Made by a program: the position numbers and the translations under genes. From Streptomyces sp. RB17 (lineage in GTDB: Bacteria; Actinomycetota; Actinomycetes; Streptomycetales; Streptomycetaceae): DNA of 64,000 nucleotides. Shown piece after piece: positions 36,857 through 46,166 of the stretch. The stretch is from NCBI RefSeq assembly GCF_009604455.1, contig NZ_WEGL01000002.1, positions 806,001-870,000 on the forward strand. The letters are read 5' to 3'. Numbering within the stretch: position 1 is the first letter of the stretch; every line of letters starts with the position of its first letter. The notes under the pieces are model-generated. The model searched no databases and was not told where the DNA came from. It saw only the letters and a program-made list of their open reading frames with translations.

Positions 36857-38534
36857 CCGCTCCTCTCACCGGGGCCGCGGCGGTCGGGGCACCGCGCACC
36901 ACCGCAGCCAGCCGCTCCAGCGCCGCCAGGCTGTGCCCCGCGACGAAGGCGTCCACGCTGGGCAGTGCCGCCGCCATCCCGGCCGCCAGCGGCGCGTAAC
37001 CGGGGCGGGCCTTGCGGGGGTTCGCCCAGACCACCTGGTGGGCCAAGGCATGCAGTCGGCGCATCTGCTGACCCAGCAGCTCCGGATCGCCGCGCTCCCA
37101 GCCGTCCGAGAGCAGGACGACGATCGCGCCGCGCGCCATACCGCGCTGCCCCCAGCGGTTCAGGAACTCGCGCAGCAGCTCGCCGAGCCGGGTGCCGCCG
37201 CGCCAGTCGGGCACGGCCGCCGCGACGGCCGCCATCGCCAGGTCGGGGTCCCGGTGCGAGAGTTCGCGGGTCACCCGGGTCAGCCGGGTGCCGATGGTGA
37301 ACACCTCCGTCCGGCCCGCGCGCACGGCCGCGTGCGCGAACCGCAGCAGCGCGTCGGCGTACGGCGCCATCGAGCCGCTCACATCGACGAGCAGTATCAC
37401 ACGACGCGGTCGCTCCACGCGCGCGTGCCGGCGCAGCCGGGCCGGTTCCCCGCCCCGCCGCAGCAATTCCCGTACCGTGCGCCGCGGATCGACCTCACCA
37501 CGCCGGGCGGGCCGACGCCGCGCCGAGCGCCGCGCCTGCCCCTGGAGCGCGAACGCGGCGAACAGCCTGCGCAGTTGGTCACGCTCGGCGGGGTCGAGCG
37601 CGGCGAAGTCGCGGTGCCGCAGCACCTCGGCCGAGCTGGCGAGCGCGGCGACCGGCGGTCCCGGCGGCTCGCCCTCGCCGGGCGTACCCGGTCCCGCGGG
37701 CGCCTTCCGGGCGACCAGCCGCAGCCGGGGCGGGGGAGCGGCAGGCACCGGCCGACGGGCCTGCTCGCCCGAGGGGCCGAAGTACGCGGCGAACACCCGC
37801 TCGTAACGCTCCAGGTCGTCGTGCCCGCCGCACAGCGTCGCCCGTCCCGCCCCGTACACGTCCGCCCGCACCCCCGGCCGCAGCGCGGCCACGGCGCGCA
37901 GGAAGGCGTGCAGCCGCTCGGTGCTGGCCTCGACCCCGGCCGCACGCAACGCCCGCACGAAACCGACCAACACGGCCTCCGCCCCGAGAGGTTGGGGGGT
38001 GGTCCCGAGGGCTTCGGGGCCGGTCTCGAGAGGGCCCGGGCGGCTCGCCGGGTGTTCGCGGTCGGTCCCGAGGGGGGCGGGGTGGCTCGCCGGGTGTTCG
38101 GCGGCCGTCCCTGAGTGTTCGCGGTCGGTCCCGAGGGGGGCGGGGTGGCTCGCCGGGTGTTCGGCGGCCGTCCCTGAGTGTTCGCGGTCGGTCCCGAGGG
38201 GGGCGGGGTGGCTCATCGGGTGTTCGGCGGGCGTCCCTGAGTGTTCGCGGTCGGTCCCGAGGGAGCCGGAGTCGCTCGCTTGACGTTCGGGGCCGGTCCC
38301 CGGGTGTTCGGCGTCCGTCCAGGAGCGTTCGGGGCCGGTCCCGAAGGATTCGCGGCCCGGGCCGTGGTGTTCGGGTGCCGTCCCGACGCGCCCAGGGTCC
38401 ATCCCGTGGCGTCCTGCGTCCGCTTCGTGGCGTACGGCGCGCCCTTCGTCGCGTCCGGCGTGCCTCTCGTGCCGTACGGCGTCCGCTCCCGGCGGGCGGT
38501 CTGGATCGTTCCCGGTCGTGGGCACCGCCGTCAC
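36846..38534 (-). CDS. coxE: CoxE-like VWA protein with repeat-expanded N-terminus
   Basis: A 562-residue protein. The conserved part starts at about residue 185 (VLVGFVRALRAAGVEASTERLHAFLRAV) and ends in a VWA domain with the MIDAS motif LLVDVSGSMAPYA and a late LLSDGWERGDPELLG. CoxE works with the MoxR ATPase in maturing the active site of molybdenum hydroxylases. The first 180 residues are a Pro/His/Gly-rich tract with 21-residue tandem repeats (HPAPLGTDREHSGTAAEHPAS), absent from usual CoxE proteins. The GTG start at 38534 overlaps the MoxR stop (GTGA), which supports translation through the repeats. A start nearer the conserved domain cannot be excluded. Confidence 0.82.
   Translation of the reverse strand: MTAVPTTGNDPDRPPGADAVRHERHAGRDEGRAVRHEADAGRHGMDPGRVGTAPEHHGPGRESFGTGPERSWTDAEHPGTGPERQASDSGSLGTDREHSGTPAEHPMSHPAPLGTDREHSGTAAEHPASHPAPLGTDREHSGTAAEHPASHPAPLGTDREHPASRPGPLETGPEALGTTPQPLGAEAVLVGFVRALRAAGVEASTERLHAFLRAVAALRPGVRADVYGAGRATLCGGHDDLERYERVFAAYFGPSGEQARRPVPAAPPPRLRLVARKAPAGPGTPGEGEPPGPPVAALASSAEVLRHRDFAALDPAERDQLRRLFAAFALQGQARRSARRRPARRGEVDPRRTVRELLRRGGEPARLRRHARVERPRRVILLVDVSGSMAPYADALLRFAHAAVRAGRTEVFTIGTRLTRVTRELSHRDPDLAMAAVAAAVPDWRGGTRLGELLREFLNRWGQRGMARGAIVVLLSDGWERGDPELLGQQMRRLHALAHQVVWANPRKARPGYAPLAAGMAAALPSVDAFVAGHSLAALERLAAVVRGAPTAAAPVRGADGA
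38061..38249. repeat. 63-bp tandem repeat within the coxE-like gene
   Basis: Three adjacent copies of a 63-bp unit (38061-38123, 38124-38186, 38187-38249) begin GTCGGTCCCGAGGGGGGCGG. Copies 1 and 2 appear identical; copy 3 differs at a few positions. Degenerate relatives extend over about 37985-38500. Because 63 is divisible by three the frame is kept, adding 21 residues per copy. Runs of G (GAGGGGGGCGGGG) could fold as G-quadruplexes. Confidence 0.9.
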
Positions 38535-39421
38535 CCGCCCCGGGCCGCGAGGACCGCCGCGAGATCGAGACCCCGCGCCCGGTCCGTGTCCTCGCGGTAC
38601 TTCAGCACCGAGCCCAGCGTCGCCACCGCCAGGTCCGCGTCCACCTCGCTCGCCCCCAGCGCGTCCAGGGCCTCGGCCCAGTCCAGGGTCTCGGCCACCC
38701 CGGGCGGTTTGAGGAGGTCAGCGCCCCGCAGAGCCTGCACCAGTGCCGTGACCTGCTCGGCCAGCAGCGCCGACACCCGGGGCAACCGGCGGCGCACGAT
38801 GGCCAGTTCGCGGGCGAAGGAAGGATGGTCGAACCAGTGGTACAGGCACCGGCGTTTCAGGGCGTCGTGCACCTCGCGGGTGCGGTTCGAGGTCAGGACG
38901 ACGACCGGCGGGACCTCGGCGCGCAACGTGCCCAGCTCGGGGATGGTCACCGAGTACTCGGACAGCAGCTCCAGCAGGAACGCCTCGAACTCGTCGTCGG
39001 CCCGGTCGATCTCGTCGACCAGCAGTACCGCCGGCCGGCTCTGGAGGGCCTGGAGCAGTGGCCGGGCGATGAGGAAGCGGCGGTCGTACAGCTCGCTCTC
39101 CAGCCGGTCCGCGTCCGTGACCCCGGCCGCCTCAGCGGCCCGCAGGTGCAGCAGCTGGCGCGGGAAGTCCCAGTCGTACAGGGCCTGCGCGGCGTCGATG
39201 CCCTCGTGGCACTGCAGCCGGATCAGCCGGGCCCCGAGCGCCTCGGCGAGGGCGGCGGCGAGCGCGGTCTTGCCCACGCCGGCGTCGCCCTCGCAGAACA
39301 GCGGCCGGTGCAGCCTCAGGGCCAGGAAGCAGGTGACGGCCAGCCCTTCGTCGACGAGGTACCCCGTCTCCTCCAGGCGGGCCCGCACCTGCTCCGGGTC
39401 GTCCATCGTGATGATCGGCAC
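38531..39421 (-). CDS. coxD: MoxR-family AAA ATPase (CoxD-like)
   Basis: A 296-residue AAA+ protein with Walker A CEGDAGVGKTAL, Walker B VLLVDEIDRADDEFE and sensor 1 VVLTSNRTREVHDALKRRC. CoxD-type ATPases help build the [CuSMoO2] or related Mo site together with CoxE. The GTG start at 39421 abuts the stop of the FAD subunit gene; an ATG at 39406 is an alternative. It overlaps coxE by GTGA. Confidence 0.9.
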   Translation of the reverse strand: MPIITMDDPEQVRARLEETGYLVDEGLAVTCFLALRLHRPLFCEGDAGVGKTALAAALAEALGARLIRLQCHEGIDAAQALYDWDFPRQLLHLRAAEAAGVTDADRLESELYDRRFLIARPLLQALQSRPAVLLVDEIDRADDEFEAFLLELLSEYSVTIPELGTLRAEVPPVVVLTSNRTREVHDALKRRCLYHWFDHPSFARELAIVRRRLPRVSALLAEQVTALVQALRGADLLKPPGVAETLDWAEALDALGASEVDADLAVATLGSVLKYREDTDRARGLDLAAVLAARGG

Positions 39422-40276
39422 TCACCCCATTCCCGCGGCGGTCAGCACCGCCCGCCGGGTCAGCACCCGCGCCAGATGCTGCCGGTACTCGGGCGAGGCG
39501 GACAGGTCCCGCGCCGGCCGGGTCCCGTCCGCCGCCGCCTCGGCGGCCCGGGCCACGGCCTCCGGGCCGTCGGCGCCCGCCAGTGCCTCCTCCGCGGCGC
39601 TCGCCCGGAGGGGGGTCGCACCCATGTTGGTGAGCCCGACGCGTGCCTCGGCGATCCGCCCGTCGTCGCGCCGTACCAGCGCGGCGACGCCGACGACGGC
39701 CCACGACTGGGCGACCGGGTGGAACTTCTCGTAGTGGAACCCCCAGCCGTCCGTCTTCGGGATCCGCACCTCCAGCAGCAGTTCCTCGGCGGCGAGCGCC
39801 GACTCCAGATAGTCCACGAAGAACTCGCGCGCGGCGATGGTGCGGTGCCCGGCGGGCCCGGCCACGACCAGCTCGGCGTCCAGGGCCAGCGCCACGGCGG
39901 GCAGGTCCCCGGCCGGGTCGGCGTGGGCGAGCGAGCCACCGAGGGTGCCCCGATGCCGGACGGCAGGGTCGGCCACCGTGGCCGTCGCCTGCGCCAGCAG
40001 CCCGGCGTGCCGGCGCACCAGCGGGTCGTGCACCACCTCGTGGTGCGTGGTCAGCGCGCCGATGACGAGCGTGTCACCGTCCTCGCGGACCCCACGCAGC
40101 TCGGGGATCCGGCCGACGTCCACGAGCAGTTCCGGGAAGGCCAGCCGCAGCCGCAGCAGCGGCACCAGGCTCTGCCCGCCGGCCAGCACCTTCGCCTCCT
40201 CGCCCGCGTCCGCGAGCGCGCGTACCGCGTCGTCCACGCTGTCCGGACGGGTGTACTCGAACGCGGGGGGAATCAT
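39422..40276 (-). CDS. coxM: Molybdenum hydroxylase FAD-binding subunit (CoxM-like)
   Basis: A 284-residue medium subunit. FAD-binding motifs AGGQSLVPLLRLR (about 32-44) and TLGGSLAHADPAGDLP (about 110) are intact, followed by the CO-dehydrogenase flavoprotein C-terminal domain. It passes electrons from the 2Fe-2S subunit to the acceptor. The ATG at 40276 overlaps the stop of the large subunit gene (ATGA). Confidence 0.93.
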   Translation of the reverse strand: MIPPAFEYTRPDSVDDAVRALADAGEEAKVLAGGQSLVPLLRLRLAFPELLVDVGRIPELRGVREDGDTLVIGALTTHHEVVHDPLVRRHAGLLAQATATVADPAVRHRGTLGGSLAHADPAGDLPAVALALDAELVVAGPAGHRTIAAREFFVDYLESALAAEELLLEVRIPKTDGWGFHYEKFHPVAQSWAVVGVAALVRRDDGRIAEARVGLTNMGATPLRASAAEEALAGADGPEAVARAAEAAADGTRPARDLSASPEYRQHLARVLTRRAVLTAAGMG

Positions 40277-42750
40277 GCCGAACCCTCCTCACCCGGCTGC
40301 CCGTACTGACCCGGCTCGCCGGCCCGCACCGCCTGACCTGCCTGCCCGGACTGCGCGGGCCCGGTCCCGGCGGACCCGCCGGCCGCACCGGACCGCGCCT
40401 CCTCGATGGCCTGCCACACCCGGTGCGGCGAGCACGGCATCCGCACGTCCCGCACGCCGAGCGGCCTCAGCGCGTCCACGACGGCGTTGACCACGGCGGG
40501 TGTCGACGCGATCGTCCCCGCCTCGCCCACGCCCTTGACGCCGAGGGCGTTCGAGGCCGCCGGTGTCTCCGTCCGGTCGGTGACGAAGTCCGGCAGATCG
40601 GCCGCCGACGGCACGAGGTAGTCGGCCATGGTGCCGGACAGGAGGTTGCCGTCGTCGTCGTACACGGCCTCCTCGTACAGCGCCTGCGCGATGCCCTGCG
40701 CGAGCCCGCCGTGCACCTGCCCCTCGACGATCATCGGGTTGACGACCCGGCCGACGTCGTCGACGCAGACGTACGACCTGATGCGCGTCCGCCCGGTCTC
40801 CGTGTCCACCTCGACCGCGCACAGGTGGGTGCCGTGCGGGTAGGAGAAGTTCTCCGGGTCCACGACGTGCTCGGCGTTGATCGTGGGCTCGACGCCGTCG
40901 GGCAGGTCGTGGTTGGTGAACGTCTCGAAGGCGATCTCCTGGATGGTCCTACGGGCTTCCGGCGAGCCCTTGACGGAGAACACGCCGTCGCTGAACTGAA
41001 GGTCCTGCTCGCTCGCCTCCAGCAGATGGGCGGCGACCTTTCGCGCCTTCTCGACCACCGACTTCGCCGCCCGGTGCACGGCCTCGCCGCCGACCGCCAG
41101 CGACCGCGAGCCGTAGGTGTCCATGCCCTGCGGGGCCGACCTGGTGTCGCCGTGCACCACTTCGACGTCCTCGAAGGGCACGCCGAGCACGTCCGCCGCG
41201 ATCTGGCTCCAGCAGGTCTCGTGGCCCTGTCCGTGCGGGCTGGTGCCGGTGACCACCTCGACCTTGCCGGTGGGCAGCATGCGGATGCTCGCCGCCTCCC
41301 AGCCGCCGGCGCCGTACCTGAGGTCGCGCAGCACCCGGCTCGGCGCGAGCCCGCACATCTCGGTGTACGTCGACACGCCGATGCCGAGCCGCACCGGGTC
41401 GCCGCGCTCGTTGCGCTTGTGCTGCTCGGCGCGCAGGTCGTCGTACCCGAACAGGGCGAGCGCCTTGTCGGTGGCCGCCTCGTAGTTGCCGCTGTCGTAG
41501 GTCAGCCCGGCGATCGTGGTGTACGGGAACTCCTCGTGCCGGATCCAGTTGCGCCGGCGCAACTCCACTGGATCCAGGCCGAGTTCCGCGGCCAGCTCGT
41601 CCATGATCCGCTCGATGGCGAAGGTCGCCTCGGGGCGTCCCGCGCCGCGGTAGGCGTCGGTGGGCGTGCGCGTGGTGAAGACGCCGGTACAGGTGAAGTC
41701 GTAGGCGTCCATCTTGTAGATCCCCGGGTACATGAAGGCGCCGAGGATCGGGATGCCGGGGGTGACGAGCATCAGATAGGCGCCCATGTCGGCGAGCAGG
41801 TCGACCTTGAGACCGAGCAGCCTCCCCTCGCGGGTGGCGGCGATCTCCACGTCCTGGATCATGCCGCGGCCGTGGTGGGTGGCGAGGGCGCCCTCGGAGC
41901 GGGACTCGGTCCACTTCACCGGCCGGCCGAGCTTCCGGGCGACCGCCAGCGCGAGGGCCTCCTCGCCGTACACCTGGAGCTTGGAGCCGAAACCGCCGCC
42001 GACGTCCGGGGCGATGACACGGAGCTTGTGCTCGGGGATCCCGGTGACCGTGGACAGCATGATCCGCAGGATGTGCGGGATCTGGGTCGCCGAGTAGAGC
42101 GTGTACTCGCCGGAGGCGGCGAGCGGGGTGACGACCACCGCGCGCGGCTCCATCGCGTTGGGGATCAGCCGCTGCTGGTGGTAGCGGCGCTTCAGCGTCA
42201 CCTCGGCGCGGTCCCGCACCGCGGCGAAGCTCTCGCCGGTGGCCAGCGGCCAGGTGTAGCAGCGGTTGGTGCCCTTGTCGGTGTGGACGAGCGGGGCGCC
42301 CTCCGCCAGCGCGGCCTCCAGGTCGAGGACCGGGGGCAGCGGGTCGTAGTCGACCTCGATCGCCTCCAGGGCGTCGGCGGCCGCGTACCGGTCGCGGGCC
42401 ACCACGACCGCCACCGGGTCGCCCGCGTAGCGGACCTCGTCGACGGCGACCGGCGGGTGGTCGGGCAGCACGATGTCCTCGGTCACCGGCCAGGCGCAGG
42501 GCAGCGAACCCAGCCCTTCGGCGAGGTCGGCGCCACTGAACGCCGCGACGACACCGGGGCGTTCGAGGGCGGGGGAGACGTCGACGCGGGTGACGCGGGC
42601 GTGGGCCATGGGGCTGCGCAGGATCGCCAGGTGCAGCAGTCCGGCCACCTGGATGTTGTCGGTCCAGTTGGTCTGGCCGGTGATCAGCCGGGCGTCCTCC
42701 TTGCGCAGCCGGCGGCGCCCGACCTCGCGTTCGACGGCCTGGTCGGTCAT
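40273..42750 (-). CDS. coxL: Molybdenum hydroxylase large subunit, form II CoxL type
   Basis: An 825-residue xanthine dehydrogenase-family molybdopterin subunit. The substrate-site loop reads [11 protein letters not shown], the AYRGAGR form II signature, not the AYxCSFR motif of form I (true high-affinity) CO dehydrogenase. [26 protein letters not shown] and [15 protein letters not shown] (catalytic Glu near the end) are Moco and active-site motifs. A Gly/Gln-rich tail follows. It probably oxidises an aldehyde or N-heterocycle; CO oxidation is possible but less likely. The ATG overlaps the coxS stop. Confidence 0.92.
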   Translation of the reverse strand: MTDQAVEREVGRRRLRKEDARLITGQTNWTDNIQVAGLLHLAILRSPMAHARVTRVDVSPALERPGVVAAFSGADLAEGLGSLPCAWPVTEDIVLPDHPPVAVDEVRYAGDPVAVVVARDRYAAADALEAIEVDYDPLPPVLDLEAALAEGAPLVHTDKGTNRCYTWPLATGESFAAVRDRAEVTLKRRYHQQRLIPNAMEPRAVVVTPLAASGEYTLYSATQIPHILRIMLSTVTGIPEHKLRVIAPDVGGGFGSKLQVYGEEALALAVARKLGRPVKWTESRSEGALATHHGRGMIQDVEIAATREGRLLGLKVDLLADMGAYLMLVTPGIPILGAFMYPGIYKMDAYDFTCTGVFTTRTPTDAYRGAGRPEATFAIERIMDELAAELGLDPVELRRRNWIRHEEFPYTTIAGLTYDSGNYEAATDKALALFGYDDLRAEQHKRNERGDPVRLGIGVSTYTEMCGLAPSRVLRDLRYGAGGWEAASIRMLPTGKVEVVTGTSPHGQGHETCWSQIAADVLGVPFEDVEVVHGDTRSAPQGMDTYGSRSLAVGGEAVHRAAKSVVEKARKVAAHLLEASEQDLQFSDGVFSVKGSPEARRTIQEIAFETFTNHDLPDGVEPTINAEHVVDPENFSYPHGTHLCAVEVDTETGRTRIRSYVCVDDVGRVVNPMIVEGQVHGGLAQGIAQALYEEAVYDDDGNLLSGTMADYLVPSAADLPDFVTDRTETPAASNALGVKGVGEAGTIASTPAVVNAVVDALRPLGVRDVRMPCSPHRVWQAIEEARSGAAGGSAGTGPAQSGQAGQAVRAGEPGQYGQPGEEGSA

Positions 42751-43238
42751 GCCGTGACCTCCTCGGCGGCCGCGGGAGCCTCCTGCCCGGACGCGGCGAG
42801 CACCGCCCGGACGATGTTCTGGTAACCGGTGCAGCGGCAGAGGTTGCCCTCCAGGGCGTGGCGGACCTCGTCCGGGCCGGGGTGCGGGTTCTCGCGCAGC
42901 AGATCGCGGGCGGCCATGATCATGCCCGGGGTGCAGTAGCCGCACTGCAGCCCGTGCTGCTCGTGGAAGGCGCGCTGCAGCGCCGTCCACTCGCCGTCCT
43001 CGGCGAGGCCCTGGATCGTGGTCACCGCGCAGCCGTCCGCCTGGACGGCGAGCACCGAGCAGCTCTTCGCGCTGGTTCCGTCCAGGTCGACCGTGCAGGC
43101 GCCGCAGTTGGAGGTGTCGCAGCCGATCGGGGTGCCGGTGAGGCCGAGGCGGTCGCGCAGGTAGTGGGCCAGGAGGAGACGGGGCTCCACGTCGTCCTCG
43201 TACGTCGTGCCGTCCACGTTCACCGAGATGTGGGTCAT
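42747..43238 (-). CDS. coxS: Molybdenum hydroxylase 2Fe-2S subunit (CoxS-like)
   Basis: A 163-residue small subunit with two 2Fe-2S centres: the plant-type ferredoxin motif [15 protein letters not shown] and the helical motif [10 protein letters not shown] with CRCTGYQNI. It moves electrons from the Mo centre to FAD. It is the first gene of the seven-gene operon, preceded by GGAGGG and, about 55 bp upstream, a Crp-like GTG-N6-GTCAC site. Confidence 0.94.
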   Translation of the reverse strand: MTHISVNVDGTTYEDDVEPRLLLAHYLRDRLGLTGTPIGCDTSNCGACTVDLDGTSAKSCSVLAVQADGCAVTTIQGLAEDGEWTALQRAFHEQHGLQCGYCTPGMIMAARDLLRENPHPGPDEVRHALEGNLCRCTGYQNIVRAVLAASGQEAPAAAEEVTA

Positions 43239-43292
43239 GGGCCCTCCAGACCGAGCGGGAGAGGGTTTTCAGCCAGGGATTTTTAGCGGGAC

Positions 43293-43306
43293 GTGATGTA
43301 GGTCAC
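43293..43306. promoter_or_regulatory. Crp/FNR-like palindrome upstream of the cox operon
   Basis: GTGA-TGTAGG-TCAC matches the core of CRP/FNR-family sites (GTGA-N6-TCAC) and the GTG-N6-GNCAC form I recall for Streptomyces Crp. It is 55 bp from the coxS start and about 190 bp from the GTPase gene on the other side, so it could regulate either. An overlapping inverted repeat GTAGG-TCAC-CCTAC lies at 43298-43311. Confidence 0.45.
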
Positions 43307-43432
43307 CCTACGACCGCGCTCTGGTCACGGCGAGTGCTGTGACGGGCATTTGTTGAGCGTTAATCCATTGCTGTCGGGTGCCGGTGTCTGCTGCACTGCG
43401 CGGTACCCGTCGTCACACAGAGAGGACCAGCG

Positions 43433-43543
43433 ATGCGCGCTGCGTGCATGTCCACCCAGGAAGGAATCCGCCTCGTGCCGAAGGACATCACGCTCAGTGC
43501 ATCTGCTCAATCTCGGAATTCTCGCGCATGTCGACGCCGGTAA
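43433..43543 (+). CDS. Possible 36-codon leader ORF overlapping the GTPase start
   Basis: ATG 43433 has a strong AGAGAGGA ribosome-binding site, better than that of the downstream GTPase. The product starts MRAACMSTQEGIRLVP and ends SRACRRR at TAA 43541-43543. It overlaps the GTPase GTG (43497) in another frame by 47 bp. A short ORF at the start of a ribosomal protection gene could couple its translation to ribosome stalling. It could also mark the true start plus a frameshift; the sequence alone cannot decide. Confidence 0.4.
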   Translation: MRAACMSTQEGIRLVPKDITLSASAQSRNSRACRRR

Positions 43544-46142
43544 GACCAGCCTGACCGAACGGCTGCTGCACACCGCCGGAGTGATCGACGAGGTCGGCAG
43601 TGTCGACGCCGGCAGCACCGCCACCGACACCCTCGCGCTGGAGCGGCAGCGCGGCATCACCATCAAGTCCGCCGTCGTCTCGTTCCCGCTCGACGGCGTC
43701 ACCGTCAACCTCATCGACACCCCCGGTCACCCGGACTTCATCGCCGAGGTCGAGCGGGTGCTGGGCGTGCTCGACGGCGCCGTGCTGGTCGTCTCGGCCG
43801 TCGAGGGCGTCCAGGCACAGACGAGGGTGCTGATGCGTACCCTGCGCCGGCTGCGGATCCCCACGCTGATCTTCGTGAACAAGATCGACCGGCGGGGCGC
43901 GGACGGCTCCGCCGTGCTCGACCGGATGGCCCGCAGGCTCTCCGTACCGCTCGTCCCGATGGGGGCGACGGCGGCACTCGGCACGCCCACCGCGCGTTTC
44001 GTCCCCGGCCTCGGACCGGCCGCACTGGACGCGCTCGCCGACCACGACGACGACCTGCTGGCCGCCTACCTCGACGGCGGGGTGTCCGACGCCCGCCTGC
44101 GCACCGCCCTCGCCGCCCAGACCCGGCGCGCACTGGTCCATCCGGTGTACTTCGGCTCTGCCATCACCGGAGCGGGCGTGCCCGAGCTGACTCTCGGCAT
44201 CGAGCACCTGCTGCCCGCCGCCGACGGCGATCCGGCAGGTCCCCTGTCGGCCACGGTCTTCAAGGTCGAACGCGGCCCGGCGGGCGAGAAGGCGGCCTAC
44301 GCCCGCATCTTCACCGGCACCCTGCACGTCCGCGACCGGGTGCCGTTCGGTGGCGGGGGAGAGGGGGGCGCCGCCGCGGCCGACGGCTGGGCGGAGGGCC
44401 GGGGCGCTGACGCTCGGGTGGAGGGCTGGGGTGCTGGTGGTCGGGTGGAGGGCTGGGGTGCTGGTGGTCGGGTGGAGGGCTGGGGTGCTGATGGTCGGGT
44501 GGAGGGCTGGGGTGCTGATGGTCGGGTGGAGGGCTGGGGTGCTGACGCTCGGGTGGAGGGTCGGGGTGCTGATGGTCGGGTGAAGGGTCGGGGTGCCGAC
44601 GGCCGGCTGCAGGGCGGGAGTGCCGGTGGCCGTTCGGAGGGCCGAAGTGCCGGTGGTCGGGTGGAGGGTCGTAGCGCCGACGGCCGGCTGCAGGGCCGAA
44701 GCGCCGGTGGCCGTTCGGAGGGCGGGAGCGTCGGTGGCGGTTCGGAGGGCCGAAGTGCCGGTGGCCGTTCGGAGGGCGGGAGCGCCGGTGGCGGTTCGGA
44801 GGGCGGTAGTGCCGACGGTCGTTCGGAGGAGGGTGTCTCCGATGGTCGTGGGGCGGCCCCGGTGCTCGGTGGCCGCGGGAACGGCCTGGCGCTGGGCGAT
44901 CGCTCGGAGGGGCTGGGCGGCGACGCTCCGTCGGTGCCCCGTGGCGCCCGGCGCACGGAGGGCCGGGGCGCGGGCGACCGCTCGGAAGGGCTCGGCCTCG
45001 GCGGACCGGCGGCAGGCCGAGGTGTACGGCGTCGGGCCGAGGCACGTGTCACAGCGCTCAGCGTGTTCGAGCACGGCACCGACGTCCGGCAGGACAGCGC
45101 CGGGGCCGGGCGGATCGTGAAGGTGTGGGGGCTCGGTGGCGTCCGGATCGGTGACGCGCTCGGGCGACCCGGGAGGGCGTACACGCACCACTTCGCGCCG
45201 CCCACCCTGGAGACGGTCGTCGTGCCCGGTCCCGGCGCCGACCGGCGCTCGCTGCACCTCGCGCTCACCCAACTCGCCGAACAGGACCCGCTCATCGGGG
45301 TCCGGCACGACGAACTGCGCGGAGAGACCTCCGTGTCCCTCTACGGCGAGGTGCAGAAGGAGGTGATCCAGGCCACCCTCGCCGAGGAGTACGGCTTGGA
45401 CGTCGGCTTCCGCGAGACGACGACCCTGTGCATCGAACGGCCCGTCGGCGCCGGGCACGCCGTGGAGTTCAACAAGAAGGACGCCAACCCGTTCCTCGCC
45501 ACCGTCGGCCTGCGGGTCGAGCCCGCACCGCCCGGATCGGGCGTGCGGTTCCGGCTGGAGGTGGAGCTGGGCTCGATGCCGTACGCCTTCTTCAAGGCCG
45601 TCGAGGACACCGTCCGGGAAACCCTCGGCCAGGGACTGCACGGCTGGCGGATCCCGGACTGCACGGTCACCATGACCCACTCCGGTTACTCACCCCGGCA
45701 GAGTCACGCCCACCAGGGCTTCGACAAGAGCATGTCGAGCACCGGGTACGACTTCCGGGGCCTGACCCCGCTGGTCCTCACCGCGGCGCTGCGCCGGGCG
45801 GGCACCCGGGTGCACGAGCCCATGCACCGTTTCCTGCTCGAGGCCCCGGCGGACACGCTCGGCGCGCTGCTCCCGGTGCTCGCCCGCCTGGGCGCCGTAC
45901 CCGAGACCACCGGCGCGCACGGCGCGCTCTGTGTGCTTCAGGGCACGGTGCCGGTCGCCCGGGTGCACGAGCTGGAGCAGCGGCTGCCCGGGCTCACCCG
46001 GGGCGAGGGAGAGCTGGAGACGGCCTTCGACCACTACGCGCCGGTCACTCGCGGCACGGTCCCGGAGCGGCCGCGCACCGACCACAACCCGCTGAACCGG
46101 AAGGAGTACCTGCTCAACGTGACCCGTCGGGTGAGGGACTGA
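43497..46142 (+). CDS. Otr(A)/TetM-like ribosomal protection GTPase with repeat insertion
   Basis: An 881-residue EF-G-like translational GTPase. G1 is AHVDAGKT (residues 10-17), followed by LERQRGITI (switch), DTPGH and NKID. The C-terminal half matches Otr(A)-type tetracycline-resistance proteins (LYGEVQKEVIQATLAEEYG, NPLNRKEYLLNV). Such proteins release tetracycline from the ribosome. Usual length is about 640-660 residues; here about 230 residues of Gly/Arg/Val/Glu/Trp-rich repeats interrupt the domain after the G domain (about 284-514). The GTG start at 43497 corresponds to the family N-terminus (HLLNLGILAHVD). Resistance is inferred, and the insertion may affect it. Confidence 0.82.
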   Translation: MHLLNLGILAHVDAGKTSLTERLLHTAGVIDEVGSVDAGSTATDTLALERQRGITIKSAVVSFPLDGVTVNLIDTPGHPDFIAEVERVLGVLDGAVLVVSAVEGVQAQTRVLMRTLRRLRIPTLIFVNKIDRRGADGSAVLDRMARRLSVPLVPMGATAALGTPTARFVPGLGPAALDALADHDDDLLAAYLDGGVSDARLRTALAAQTRRALVHPVYFGSAITGAGVPELTLGIEHLLPAADGDPAGPLSATVFKVERGPAGEKAAYARIFTGTLHVRDRVPFGGGGEGGAAAADGWAEGRGADARVEGWGAGGRVEGWGAGGRVEGWGADGRVEGWGADGRVEGWGADARVEGRGADGRVKGRGADGRLQGGSAGGRSEGRSAGGRVEGRSADGRLQGRSAGGRSEGGSVGGGSEGRSAGGRSEGGSAGGGSEGGSADGRSEEGVSDGRGAAPVLGGRGNGLALGDRSEGLGGDAPSVPRGARRTEGRGAGDRSEGLGLGGPAAGRGVRRRAEARVTALSVFEHGTDVRQDSAGAGRIVKVWGLGGVRIGDALGRPGRAYTHHFAPPTLETVVVPGPGADRRSLHLALTQLAEQDPLIGVRHDELRGETSVSLYGEVQKEVIQATLAEEYGLDVGFRETTTLCIERPVGAGHAVEFNKKDANPFLATVGLRVEPAPPGSGVRFRLEVELGSMPYAFFKAVEDTVRETLGQGLHGWRIPDCTVTMTHSGYSPRQSHAHQGFDKSMSSTGYDFRGLTPLVLTAALRRAGTRVHEPMHRFLLEAPADTLGALLPVLARLGAVPETTGAHGALCVLQGTVPVARVHELEQRLPGLTRGEGELETAFDHYAPVTRGTVPERPRTDHNPLNRKEYLLNVTRRVRD
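44404..44838. repeat. 27-bp tandem repeat tract inside the GTPase gene
   Basis: About 16 consecutive 27-bp units are present. The clearest, CGGGTGGAGGGCTGGGGTGC plus seven bases, start at 44415, 44442, 44469 and 44496. Each unit encodes nine residues (RVEGWGADG-like, later SEGRSAGGR). Units become more diverged towards the 3' end. The frame is preserved throughout. GGG-rich runs on the plus strand could form G-quadruplexes. Confidence 0.92.
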
Positions 46143-46166
46143 ACGCGGAAGCTGACTACTGGGCAA

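Noticed and set aside
38061..38249. CRISPR array
   Set aside because: The 63-bp units are directly adjacent with no unique spacers, and no cas gene is present.
40273..43238. True (form I) CO dehydrogenase
   Set aside because: The large subunit has AYRGAGR rather than the AYxCSFR motif, so I call it form II and leave the substrate open.
44297..45295. A Pro/His-rich minus-strand frame (PPPDHQHPS repeats) opposite the GTPase repeat tract
   Set aside because: Repeats with units divisible by three stay open on both strands. The GTPase homology continues on both sides in the plus-strand frame, so that strand is coding.
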